Source of the DNA: an uncultured Alistipes sp.
Lineage (GTDB): Bacteria; Bacteroidota; Bacteroidia; Bacteroidales; Rikenellaceae
Length of the DNA stretch: 6,374 nt
Reading direction: 5' to 3'
NCBI GenBank assembly: GCA_937899895.1
Contig: CALBQR010000008.1
Location: 1 to 6,374 of the forward strand
Part shown: positions 1-6,332 of the stretch, piece by piece
How the letters are laid out: every line of letters starts with the position of its first letter
How positions within the stretch are numbered: position 1 is the stretch's first letter
Translations under genes and position numbers: made by a program
Notes under the pieces: generated by a model
Seen by the model: the letters and a program-made list of their open reading frames with translations, nothing else
Told to the model about the DNA's origin: nothing
The model's database searches: none

Positions 1-2334
1 AAGCGTGCCCGCCCGAAGATCCTTCTGGCGACCAACTACGAGGATGCCGTACGACTCTATCAGCGTTATAAAAACAACCTGCTCGGCGTGATCTCCGACA
101 TCGGTTTCCCGCTGCGACCGACCGACAAGAGCAGCGACGAGCGCAAGGATGCAGGCATCGAACTTTCGCGCCTGATTCGCGCCGATAATCCGCTGATGCC
201 CATTCTGTTGCAGTCGTCGGAGGAGTGCTTCCGTGCCGAGGCCGAGTGGCTCGACGTTGGCTTTATCCACAAAAATTCAAAGAATCTGCACGAGGAGCTT
301 GCCGACTACATCGGCCGCGAATTTGCCTTTGGCGACTTCATCTTCAAGGATCCCGTCAATGGCACTTTCATCGGTCGCGCGAAGGACCTGCGCGATATGC
401 AGAAGTTGATCGCCTCGATTCCCGATTCCGTGTTCGAATACCACACCTCGCAAAATCACCTCTCGAAGTGGCTCTATGCGCGTGGTCTGTTCCCGTTGGC
501 AGCCTCGATTCGCGCCCTCGACCGCGCACATTTCGACTCGATCGAGGAACACCGACAGAAACTCGTTGCACTGATTCGCGACTACCGCACAATGCTCGGT
601 CAGGGCGTTGTGGCCCGTTTCGATCCCGATTCGTATAGCAGTGCCATCGGTTTTGCCCGCTTGGGCGAGGGTTCGCTTGGCGGCAAGGCGCGTGGTTTGG
701 CCTTCATCAACAGTATGTTGCAGAAATATCACGAGTACAATAAGTACGACGATATCCGAATTATGATCCCGCGCACGATCGTAATCGCAACGGACTATTT
801 CGACCGCTTCATCAAGGAGAACGAGTTGCAATATGTCATTACGTCGGATATGAGCGACGAGGAACTGCTCTCGGAGTTCGTGGCGGCACGTCTGCCCGAA
901 CAGCTCATCGCCGAGCTGCGTGCATATCTTGCGACGGTCAATTATCCGTTGGCCGTTCGTTCGTCATCGAAACTCGAAGACTCGCATTATCAACCCTTTG
1001 CGGGCATATATTCGACATATATGATCCCCAACACCGAGGATAAGAGCCAGATGTTGCGACTATTGAGCAAAGCGATCAAGAGCGTCTATGCCTCGGTCTA
1101 TTTCGCCGCCAGCCGCGCCTACATCGCCACCTCGTCGAATCTGTTGAGCGAAGAGAAGATGGCTGTTATCGTGCAGCAGGTATGCGGCACGTTGGAGGAT
1201 GGTTACTTCTTCCCGACGCTGTCGGGTGTGGCTCGCTCGATCAACCACTACCCCATAGGCGACGAACGCGCCGAGGAGGGCATCGTCAATATCGCTCTCG
1301 GCCTGGGCAAGATGGTTGTCGAAGGAGGTCAGACGCTCCGTTTCTCGCCCCGCTACCCGCAGAAGGCGTTGCAGACTTCGACCCTCGAACTGACTCTGCG
1401 CGACACGCAGCGCGAGTTCTACGCCCTCGATATGCGACCCTCGTCGTTCCACATTTCGAGCGACGACTCGGTCAATTTAGCACGTCTTTCGGTTACCAAT
1501 CACTCGTCGATGCGTAACGTATTGCACGCCTCTTCGACGTGGAATATGCTCGAAAACACCCTCTCGGAGTCGCCCTACGACAAGGGTCGTAAATTGATCA
1601 CCTTCAATCGAATATTGAAATATGGGTCGTTCCCGTTGGCGCAGATTATCCGCAATCTGCTCGAAATGGGCGAGCAGGAGATGCGTTGCCCCGTAGAGAT
1701 GGAGTTTGCCGTAAATCTCGACGTGAAGGCGGGACAGAAGAAGATCTTCAACTTCTTGCAGATCCGCCCCATCATCTCGACTAACGACGACGTTTCGACG
1801 CAGTGGGATGAGCATAGCGGCGACGGCGCACTGATCTATGCCGAGAGGGCGTTGGGTGTGGGCGCAATGCACGACATCTCGGATATCGTCTATGTCAAGC
1901 CAGAGGCCTGCGACAACCTGCGCACCGAACAGATCGCCACCGAACTGCTCGCACTCAATTCGCGTATGCGTGAGGAGAATCGCGGTTATGTGTTGGTCGG
2001 ACCGGGTCGTTGGGGTTCGAGCGATCCCTTCCTGGGTATTCCGGTCAAGTGGTCGCACATCTCCGAGGCGAGGGTGATTGTCGAATGCGGATTGGAGAAC
2101 TTCCGCGTCGAGCCGAGCCAGGGAACACACTTCTTCCAGAATGTTACTTCGCTCGGAATCGGCTACCTGACGATCAATCCATTCGAGGGCGATGGCGCGT
2201 TCGATGTCGATCGTCTGAACGGAATGGAGGCCGCCGAAGAGGGCGAATTCCTGCGTCGAGTCCATTTCGACGAGCCGCTGACGGTCTATATTGATGGTCG
2301 AAATAACCGAGGAGTTGTAAAAACCGCAAAATAA
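1..2334 (+). CDS. Receiver domain / PEP-pyruvate-binding ATP-grasp fusion protein, 5' end missing
   Basis: The frame is open from base 1 and ends at TAA 2332-2334, so 777 codons are visible and the start lies upstream; the GTG at 88 is internal. Numbering from the first codon, residues 1-100 look like the second half of a response-regulator receiver: D33 in GVISDIGFP (phospho-acceptor position), S72/S73 after the next strand, and K91 in GFIHKNS. An insertion of about 10 residues follows D33. A helical linker (about 105-210) precedes a PPDK_N-type ATP-grasp domain (about 220-595): GGKARGL with K229, AVRSSS with R320, FAGIYST, EMEF with E566 and E568, and FLQIRP with Q587 match the nucleotide-binding residues of pyruvate phosphate dikinase and PEP synthase. 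The phosphohistidine swivel domain and PEP-binding barrel of those enzymes are absent. A C-terminal block carries GPGRWGSSDP (667-676) and GTHFFQN (708-714). From memory, Bacteroidota homologues are about 990 residues; the reaction is unknown. No intrinsic terminator follows. Confidence 0.9.
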   Translation, partial: KRARPKILLATNYEDAVRLYQRYKNNLLGVISDIGFPLRPTDKSSDERKDAGIELSRLIRADNPLMPILLQSSEECFRAEAEWLDVGFIHKNSKNLHEELADYIGREFAFGDFIFKDPVNGTFIGRAKDLRDMQKLIASIPDSVFEYHTSQNHLSKWLYARGLFPLAASIRALDRAHFDSIEEHRQKLVALIRDYRTMLGQGVVARFDPDSYSSAIGFARLGEGSLGGKARGLAFINSMLQKYHEYNKYDDIRIMIPRTIVIATDYFDRFIKENELQYVITSDMSDEELLSEFVAARLPEQLIAELRAYLATVNYPLAVRSSSKLEDSHYQPFAGIYSTYMIPNTEDKSQMLRLLSKAIKSVYASVYFAASRAYIATSSNLLSEEKMAVIVQQVCGTLEDGYFFPTLSGVARSINHYPIGDERAEEGIVNIALGLGKMVVEGGQTLRFSPRYPQKALQTSTLELTLRDTQREFYALDMRPSSFHISSDDSVNLARLSVTNHSSMRNVLHASSTWNMLENTLSESPYDKGRKLITFNRILKYGSFPLAQIIRNLLEMGEQEMRCPVEMEFAVNLDVKAGQKKIFNFLQIRPIISTNDDVSTQWDEHSGDGALIYAERALGVGAMHDISDIVYVKPEACDNLRTEQIATELLALNSRMREENRGYVLVGPGRWGSSDPFLGIPVKWSHISEARVIVECGLENFRVEPSQGTHFFQNVTSLGIGYLTINPFEGDGAFDVDRLNGMEAAEEGEFLRRVHFDEPLTVYIDGRNNRGVVKTAK

Positions 2335-2358
2335 TTTCAAAAAAATCGGCTCGACGAG

Positions 2359-2389
2359 TTACAATGTATAATAAAATTTATTAGCTTTG
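2359..2389 (+). promoter_or_regulatory. gdhA promoter, Bacteroidota type
   Basis: TAGCTTTG at 2382-2389 fits the -7 consensus TAnnTTTG of the Bacteroidota primary sigma factor. At the expected 19-base spacing lies TTAC (2359-2362), only a weak match to the TTTG -33 box. Transcription would start near 2394-2397, leaving a leader of about 80 bases that is A-rich and shows no obvious stem or riboswitch. The rest of the 2335-2474 gap holds nothing else that I recognise. Confidence 0.7.
2369..2383. repeat. AT-rich inverted repeat inside the gdhA promoter
   Basis: TAATAAA (2369-2375) and TTTATTA (2377-2383) are perfect inverted arms around a single A. The dyad fills the spacer between the promoter boxes and its right arm shares the first two bases of the -7 box. 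It could be an operator for a dimeric regulator, but AT-rich palindromes also arise by chance in intergenic DNA. Confidence 0.4.
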
Positions 2390-2474
2390 TAAATAGATTA
2401 AAATCCATAGGCCGCCAACGGTCCAAACGAAGAGAACACAAACATACAATCATAAACCTAAAAACATTTTAACT

Positions 2475-3809
2475 ATGAATGTAAACAATCTTATGGCGGA
2501 ACTCGAACGCCGTCATCCGGGTGAGAAAGAGTATCTTCAAGCAGTACGTGAGGTATTGATGACCGTAGAAGATGTTTATAACCAGCACCCCGAATTCGAG
2601 GCTAACCGTATCGCAGAGCGTATCGTTGAACCCGATCGTCAGTTCACCTTCAAGGTAACTTGGGTTGATGATAAGGGCGACGTGCAGGTTAATACCGGCT
2701 ACCGTATCCAGTTCAACAACGCTATCGGTCCCTACAAGGGCGGTCTGCGTTTCCACCCCAGCGTGAATCCTTCGATTTTGAAGTTCCTCGGTTTCGAGCA
2801 GATCTTCAAGAACGCTCTGACCACTCTGCCTATGGGCGGTGCAAAGGGTGGCTCGGACTTCAACCCCAAGGGCAAGTCGGCAGGTGAGGTTATGCGCTTC
2901 TGCCAGGCATTTATGACCGAGTTATGGCGCCACATCGGTCCTGAGACCGACGTTCCCGCAGGTGATATCGGCGTTGGTGGCCGTGAGATCGGTTACCTGT
3001 ACGGTATGTACCGCAAGTTGGCTCGCGAGAATACGGGCGTTTTGACCGGTAAGGGTATGACCTATGGCGGTTCGCTGATCCGTCCTGAGGCTACCGGTTT
3101 CGGTGCAGTATATTTCCTGCGTCAGATGTTGGAGACCGCAGGCGACTCGATCAAGGGTAAGGTTATCAGCATTTCGGGCTTCGGTAACGTAGCTTGGGGT
3201 GTTGCTACCAAGGCTACCGAGCTGGGTGCAAAGGTTGTAACCATTTCGGGTCCCGACGGTTACATCTACGATCCCGCTGGTCTGAATGAGGAGAAGATCG
3301 CTTATATGTTGGAGCTGCGCGCATCGAACAACGACGTTGTTGCTCCTTACGCAGAGAAGTTCGCTGGTTCGACCTTCTTCGCAGGCCGCAAGCCTTGGGA
3401 GCAGAAGGTTGATATCGCAATGCCTTGCGCTACGCAGAACGAGCTGAATGGCGACGATGCAAAGGCTCTGGTTGCAAATGGCGTACAGATGGTTGCCGAG
3501 GTATCGAATATGGGTTGTACTCCCGAAGCTATCGAGACCTTCCTGACCGCGAAGATCCCCTACGGCCCCGGTAAGGCAGTGAATGCAGGTGGCGTTGCAA
3601 CTTCGGGCTTGGAGATGACCCAGAATGCACAGAAGCTCGGCTGGACCGCAGCAGAGGTTGATGCAAAGTTGTTGCAGATTATGTCGTCGATCCACACCGC
3701 TTGCTTGGAGTATGGTCGTGAGGGCGAGTATATCAACTATATGAAGGGTGCAAACATCGCAGGCTTTATGAAGGTTGCCAAGTCGATGGTTGAGCAGGGT
3801 ATTCTGTAA
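2475..3809 (+). CDS. gdhA: Glutamate dehydrogenase, hexameric type I
   Basis: Interconverts glutamate with 2-oxoglutarate plus ammonium in the cytoplasm, joining carbon and nitrogen metabolism. The 444-residue length is typical of bacterial hexameric GDH. The glutamate-binding and catalytic half (about 50-200) contains PYKGGLRFHP with K88, FKNALT with K112, GGAKGGSDF with the catalytic lysine K124, and PAGDIGVGGRE with D164. The Rossmann half contains SGFGNVAWG (234-242), then GPDGYIYDP. F236, P260 and D261 line up with F238, P262 and D263 of the NAD-specific Clostridium symbiosum enzyme, so NAD(H) or dual cofactor use is plausible although such proteins are often labelled NADP-specific. The ATG at 2475 is the first in frame and gives the standard N-terminus; no Shine-Dalgarno sequence is apparent. 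Codons favour GCT/GCA, GTT, GGT, CGT and AAG more than in the neighbouring genes, suggesting high expression. It has its own promoter and terminator. Confidence 0.97.
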   Translation: MNVNNLMAELERRHPGEKEYLQAVREVLMTVEDVYNQHPEFEANRIAERIVEPDRQFTFKVTWVDDKGDVQVNTGYRIQFNNAIGPYKGGLRFHPSVNPSILKFLGFEQIFKNALTTLPMGGAKGGSDFNPKGKSAGEVMRFCQAFMTELWRHIGPETDVPAGDIGVGGREIGYLYGMYRKLARENTGVLTGKGMTYGGSLIRPEATGFGAVYFLRQMLETAGDSIKGKVISISGFGNVAWGVATKATELGAKVVTISGPDGYIYDPAGLNEEKIAYMLELRASNNDVVAPYAEKFAGSTFFAGRKPWEQKVDIAMPCATQNELNGDDAKALVANGVQMVAEVSNMGCTPEAIETFLTAKIPYGPGKAVNAGGVATSGLEMTQNAQKLGWTAAEVDAKLLQIMSSIHTACLEYGREGEYINYMKGANIAGFMKVAKSMVEQGIL

Positions 3810-3834
3810 TCCGACTCCAAATCTTCACACAACG

Positions 3835-3864
3835 GCTCGCTCCGCAAAGGGGCGAGCTTTTTTT
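3835..3864 (+). terminator. Intrinsic terminator of gdhA
   Basis: GCTCGCTCC (3835-3843) pairs with GGGGCGAGC (3849-3857) in a 9-base-pair stem with one G-T wobble and a five-base GCAAA loop, followed directly by seven T (3858-3864). It lies 25 bases after the gdhA stop. The T tract also contains the start of the next promoter's -33 box. Confidence 0.93.
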
Positions 3865-3892
3865 GTGATTTGATTCAAATTCTATATCTTTG
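3862..3892 (+). promoter_or_regulatory. Promoter of the DUF4465 lipoprotein gene
   Basis: TTTG (3862-3865) and TATCTTTG (3885-3892) are both perfect matches to the Bacteroidota -33 and -7 boxes and are separated by exactly 19 bases. Transcription should start near 3897-3900, leaving a leader of about 30 bases before the ATG at 3927, too short for a riboswitch. Confidence 0.85.
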
Positions 3893-3926
3893 CAAAAAGA
3901 AACCTCAATAAAACAAGAATAGAACA

Positions 3927-4622
3927 ATGAAACAATTCCGATTGATACTTTTGGCGATTGCGGCGATGTTGGCCACAGCGTGCGACGGGGATGATGGCGA
4001 TGAGATCAAGACCGAGACCGTTACCTTCTCGAATGTGATGCTGTTGAACGACGGCTACCAGAATTCGGCAAGCTACACCGAGGAGCCGTGGTACTTCATC
4101 AATAGCCAAGACGAGTATTCGTGGTATGGTTTTGCCTTCTCGACACTCAACGACACCAAGACGGCAGGCCCTACGAACGAATTCAGCGTCTTTACCACCG
4201 CTACCCCCTCGACCTTCGCTCTGGCCTACTATCAGGCCTATCTGAACACGCCTGTTACCTTCCGCGTGAATGATGGTCAGGTGCGCAAGGTGCGCTCGAT
4301 TGATGTCTGCAACTCGACCTACACCGCTTTGGCGATTCGCGACGGCTCGAACTTCTCACGCAAATTCACTTCGGGCGATTGGTATAAGGTGATCTTTACG
4401 GGCTACGACGTATATAACAAGGCGAGCGGCACGGTTGAGTTCTACGCTGCCGATTTCCGCAATGGTAAGTCATACATCTGCTCGGAATGGACAAAGGTCG
4501 ATCTCAGCTCGCTCGGCGCAGTATCGAAGATCGAGATCACGATGGATTCGAGCGACACGGGCGATTGGGGCATCAATACCCCCTGCTACATCTGCCTGGA
4601 TAATCTGGTCTATATCCCGTAG
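3927..4622 (+). CDS. DUF4465-family lipoprotein, probably surface-exposed
   Basis: A 231-residue exported lipoprotein. Residues 1-18 form a signal peptide (KQFR, then a hydrophobic stretch) ending in ATAC, with C19 as the likely lipidated cysteine; the -3 residue is Ala rather than the usual Leu, which sits at -4. The acidic run DGDDGDE directly after C19 resembles the signal that sends Bacteroidota lipoproteins to the cell surface. The rest matches what I know of DUF4465, a beta-rich domain: WYGFAFST (66-73), TNEFSV (83-88), GDWYKVIFTG (150-159), GTVEFYAADFR (168-178), KVDLSSLG (190-197), SSDTGDWGINTP (208-219) and LDNLVYI at the C-terminus. C128, C185, C220 and C223 could form disulfides outside the cytoplasm. 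From memory, the B12-binding BtuH proteins of Bacteroides carry this domain, but no btuB-like gene or cobalamin riboswitch is visible here, so the ligand is open. It appears to be transcribed alone. Confidence 0.88.
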   Translation: MKQFRLILLAIAAMLATACDGDDGDEIKTETVTFSNVMLLNDGYQNSASYTEEPWYFINSQDEYSWYGFAFSTLNDTKTAGPTNEFSVFTTATPSTFALAYYQAYLNTPVTFRVNDGQVRKVRSIDVCNSTYTALAIRDGSNFSRKFTSGDWYKVIFTGYDVYNKASGTVEFYAADFRNGKSYICSEWTKVDLSSLGAVSKIEITMDSSDTGDWGINTPCYICLDNLVYIP

Positions 4623-4711
4623 CAAAATTGACCGCGTAACGAGAAGATCGGTTAAACAAAGTGTTCTACAAGTTGCTTCAATAGATACAAAAAGCACAAA
4701 CTACGATAGTT
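4623..4711 (+). other. Non-coding tail after the lipoprotein gene
   Basis: This 89-base stretch between the lipoprotein stop and the terminator stem has no supported gene or promoter box. The only structure seen is a weak stem, TTGACCG (4628-4634) with CGGTTAA (4649-4655), which has one wobble pair, a 14-base loop and no following T tract. It would form an unusually long 3' untranslated region. Confidence 0.5.
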
Positions 4712-4744
4712 AGAGCTTGGCGAATAGTTGTCAAGCTCTTTTTT
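4712..4744 (+). terminator. Intrinsic terminator after the lipoprotein gene
   Basis: AGAGCTTG (4712-4719) pairs perfectly with CAAGCTCT (4732-4739), with a possible extra G-T pair inside and a loop of about 10 bases; a T run follows to 4744. It lies about 90 bases beyond the lipoprotein stop codon. Its loop contains the -33 box of the rnhA promoter. Confidence 0.88.
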
Positions 4745-4757
4745 ATTCGTATCTTTG
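4727..4757 (+). promoter_or_regulatory. rnhA promoter, Bacteroidota type
   Basis: TATCTTTG (4750-4757) is a perfect -7 box. GTTG (4727-4730), one mismatch from TTTG, sits exactly 19 bases upstream. Transcription should start near 4762-4765, about 25 bases before the rnhA ATG. The promoter probably also drives the antiporter gene behind rnhA. Confidence 0.82.
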
Positions 4758-4786
4758 CGACGGAAATCTGACATCAGAGAGTAAAA

Positions 4787-5242
4787 ATGCCACAAATTAC
4801 AATCTATACTGACGGCTCTTCACTCGGCAATCCGGGTGCGGGAGGCTATGGCGTGGTGCTCATCGCGCCCCCCTACCGCAAGGAGTTGAGCGCGGGCTAC
4901 CGCCTGACAACCAACAACCGAATGGAGCTTATGGCCGTTATTGTCGCGCTCGAAGCGTTGCGTTTCGAGGGTAGCGATGTGGTTCTCTACTCCGATTCGC
5001 GCTACGTGGTCGATGCCGTAAGCAAGGGCTGGGTCTTCGGTTGGGAGCGCAAGGGTTTCACGGGGAAGAAGAACCCCGATCTGTGGCGACGTTTTTTGGC
5101 AATTTATCGCCGCCATCACGTTCGGTTCGTGTGGGTCAAGGGACACGCCGAGACGGTCGAGAATAATCGTTGCGACCAGCTGGCTGTGGCCGCTGCAAAT
5201 GGCAACGCGCTACTCGAAGATGTTGGCTATCAACCCGAATAG
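4787..5242 (+). CDS. rnhA: Ribonuclease HI
   Basis: Cytoplasmic endonuclease that cuts the RNA strand of RNA-DNA hybrids, removing primers and R-loops. At 151 residues it is close to the 155 of the Escherichia coli enzyme. The complete metal-binding set is visible: D9 in YTDGSSLGNPG, E47 in NNRMELMA, D70 in YSDSRYVVDAV and D130 in NNRCDQLA, with the active-site histidine H120 in KGHAETVENNRCD. The basic, tryptophan-rich substrate-binding protrusion (about 80-101, with W82, W86, K94, K95 and W100) is present but a few residues shorter than in E. coli, as I recall that sequence. The ATG at 4787 gives the normal N-terminus directly before the first beta strand. Its own promoter lies just after the preceding terminator, and the antiporter follows after a 40-base gap. 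Confidence 0.97.
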   Translation: MPQITIYTDGSSLGNPGAGGYGVVLIAPPYRKELSAGYRLTTNNRMELMAVIVALEALRFEGSDVVLYSDSRYVVDAVSKGWVFGWERKGFTGKKNPDLWRRFLAIYRRHHVRFVWVKGHAETVENNRCDQLAVAAANGNALLEDVGYQPE

Positions 5243-5282
5243 CGATTAACCGAGTTTAATTTGACAAACCTAAATATTGATT

Positions 5283-6248
5283 ATGAATGTAATTCTACTG
5301 CTCGTCGGCTTGGCACTGATCCTCTTTGGTGCTAACTATCTGACCGACGGCTCGGCGGCATTGGCACGTCGATTCCACCTCTCGGAGTTTATCGTCGGAC
5401 TGACCATCGTGGCAATCGGCACGTCGACCCCCGAATTGGTTGTGAGTGTCATCTCGGCTATTCACGGCAGCGGCGAAATGGCGATTGGCAATGTAACGGG
5501 ATCGAACCTCTTCAATGGTCTGTTGATCTTGGGTATCACCACGCTGGTTCGCCCCGTGCCCCTCACCTCGGATAATATCAAAAAGGATATCCCGCTCGGC
5601 ATTTTGGCCTCGATTGTATTGCTGGTTGTCTGCTGCGACGTGCTGCTCGGCAGCGATCTGCGCAACAATATCGGCCGCGATGAGGGTATCATACTGCTGT
5701 TGCTCTTTGTGGTCTTCATCAGCTACACAATCTTCTCGGCCAAAGCCCCCGAAGGCGAAGAGGTGGTCGAGGCAGTCGAGCAACAGAAGCAGATGCCTAT
5801 CTGGTTGATGCTCATTATGATCGTGGGCGGTTTGGCTGCGTTGGTATTTGGCGGTAACCTGTTCCAGACGAGTGCCGTCGAGGTAGCTCGCGCATTGGGC
5901 GTAAGCGAGTCGATGATCGCAATCACGCTGCTGGCAGGTGGCACTTCGCTCCCCGAATTGGCAGCAAGCGTTGTTTCGGCATTGAAGGGCAAGGCAGAGA
6001 TGGCAATGGGTAACGTACTCGGCTCGAATATCTCGAATATCTTCCTCGTGCTGGGAGCATCGGCAACGATCACTCCGCTGTCGCTGGGTGGTATCTCGAT
6101 GGTCGATCTGCTGACTGTTTTGGGCGCGTCGATACTGCTGAGGATCACCGCTTTCAGTTTCAAGCGCAATAAGATTGACCGCCCCGAAGCTGTGATTCTG
6201 ATCGTAGCCTATATCGTCTATATCTGGTATATGGTTACGCACCAATAA
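5283..6248 (+). CDS. Calcium/sodium antiporter, CaCA family (YrbG-like)
   Basis: A 321-residue inner-membrane cation exchanger of the CaCA superfamily. It has two inverted halves, each with an alpha repeat: GTSTPE (46-51) followed by GNVTGSNLFN (69-78), and GGTSLPE (219-225) followed by GNVLGSNISN (243-252). E51 and E225 are the expected ion-binding acidic residues. About ten hydrophobic segments span the sequence, split by an acidic loop (APEGEEVVEAVEQQ, 155-168). YrbG-type proteins are annotated as Na+/Ca2+ exchangers; the exact ions transported cannot be read here. I start at ATG 5283, since a TTG six bases upstream adds only two residues and is a less likely start. The gap to rnhA is 40 bases with no promoter or terminator, so the two genes are probably co-transcribed. 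Cys117 and Cys118 form an adjacent pair in a hydrophobic segment. Confidence 0.93.
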   Translation: MNVILLLVGLALILFGANYLTDGSAALARRFHLSEFIVGLTIVAIGTSTPELVVSVISAIHGSGEMAIGNVTGSNLFNGLLILGITTLVRPVPLTSDNIKKDIPLGILASIVLLVVCCDVLLGSDLRNNIGRDEGIILLLLFVVFISYTIFSAKAPEGEEVVEAVEQQKQMPIWLMLIMIVGGLAALVFGGNLFQTSAVEVARALGVSESMIAITLLAGGTSLPELAASVVSALKGKAEMAMGNVLGSNISNIFLVLGASATITPLSLGGISMVDLLTVLGASILLRITAFSFKRNKIDRPEAVILIVAYIVYIWYMVTHQ

Positions 6249-6277
6249 TCCGCCACACACTATTTTATCAAAACAAA

Positions 6278-6316
6278 AGATCCGAGCCCCTTTCGAGAGG
6301 CTCGGATCTCTTTTTT
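6278..6316. terminator. Bidirectional terminator between the antiporter gene and groL
   Basis: AGATCCGAGCC (6278-6288) and GGCTCGGATCT (6299-6309) form a perfect 11-base-pair stem with a 10-base loop. On the + strand it is followed by C and six T (6311-6316); on the - strand it runs into TTTTGTTTT. It therefore suits both converging genes. The 6249-6332 gap holds no other feature I can see. Confidence 0.93.
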
Positions 6317-6332
6317 GTCCGTAAGGCGACCG

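Noticed and set aside
88..90. GTG as the start codon of the first gene
   Set aside because: The frame is open back to base 1 and the upstream residues (KILLATNYEDA and onward) continue the receiver fold; starting at 88 would cut off a strand and helix just before D33.
1477..2340. Long open frame of 287 codons on the - strand opposite the receiver/ATP-grasp gene
   Set aside because: It lies wholly antisense to a well-supported coding region, has no recognisable motif or promoter, and is the kind of open mirror frame that biased codon use produces.
2351..2358. CTCGACGAG-like palindrome as a terminator after the first gene
   Set aside because: The arms are separated by one base, which cannot form a hairpin loop, and no T tract follows on the + strand.
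2439..2446. TATGTTTG on the - strand as an antisense promoter in the gdhA leader
   Set aside because: It fits the -7 consensus, but no TTTG-like -33 box occurs at the expected distance and no reading frame follows.
5265..5272. TAGGTTTG on the - strand as an antisense promoter into rnhA
   Set aside because: There is no matching -33 box about 19 bases away, so a chance match to a short consensus is more likely.
5277..5279. TTG as the start of the antiporter
   Set aside because: ATG at 5283 is in frame two codons later and gives a typical MNVILLL start, with no ribosome-binding signal favouring TTG.
5295..6260. Long open frame of 321 codons on the - strand opposite the antiporter gene
   Set aside because: The translation is rich in Asp, His, Gln and Cys without domain-like pattern, while the + strand encodes a clear CaCA exchanger over the same bases.
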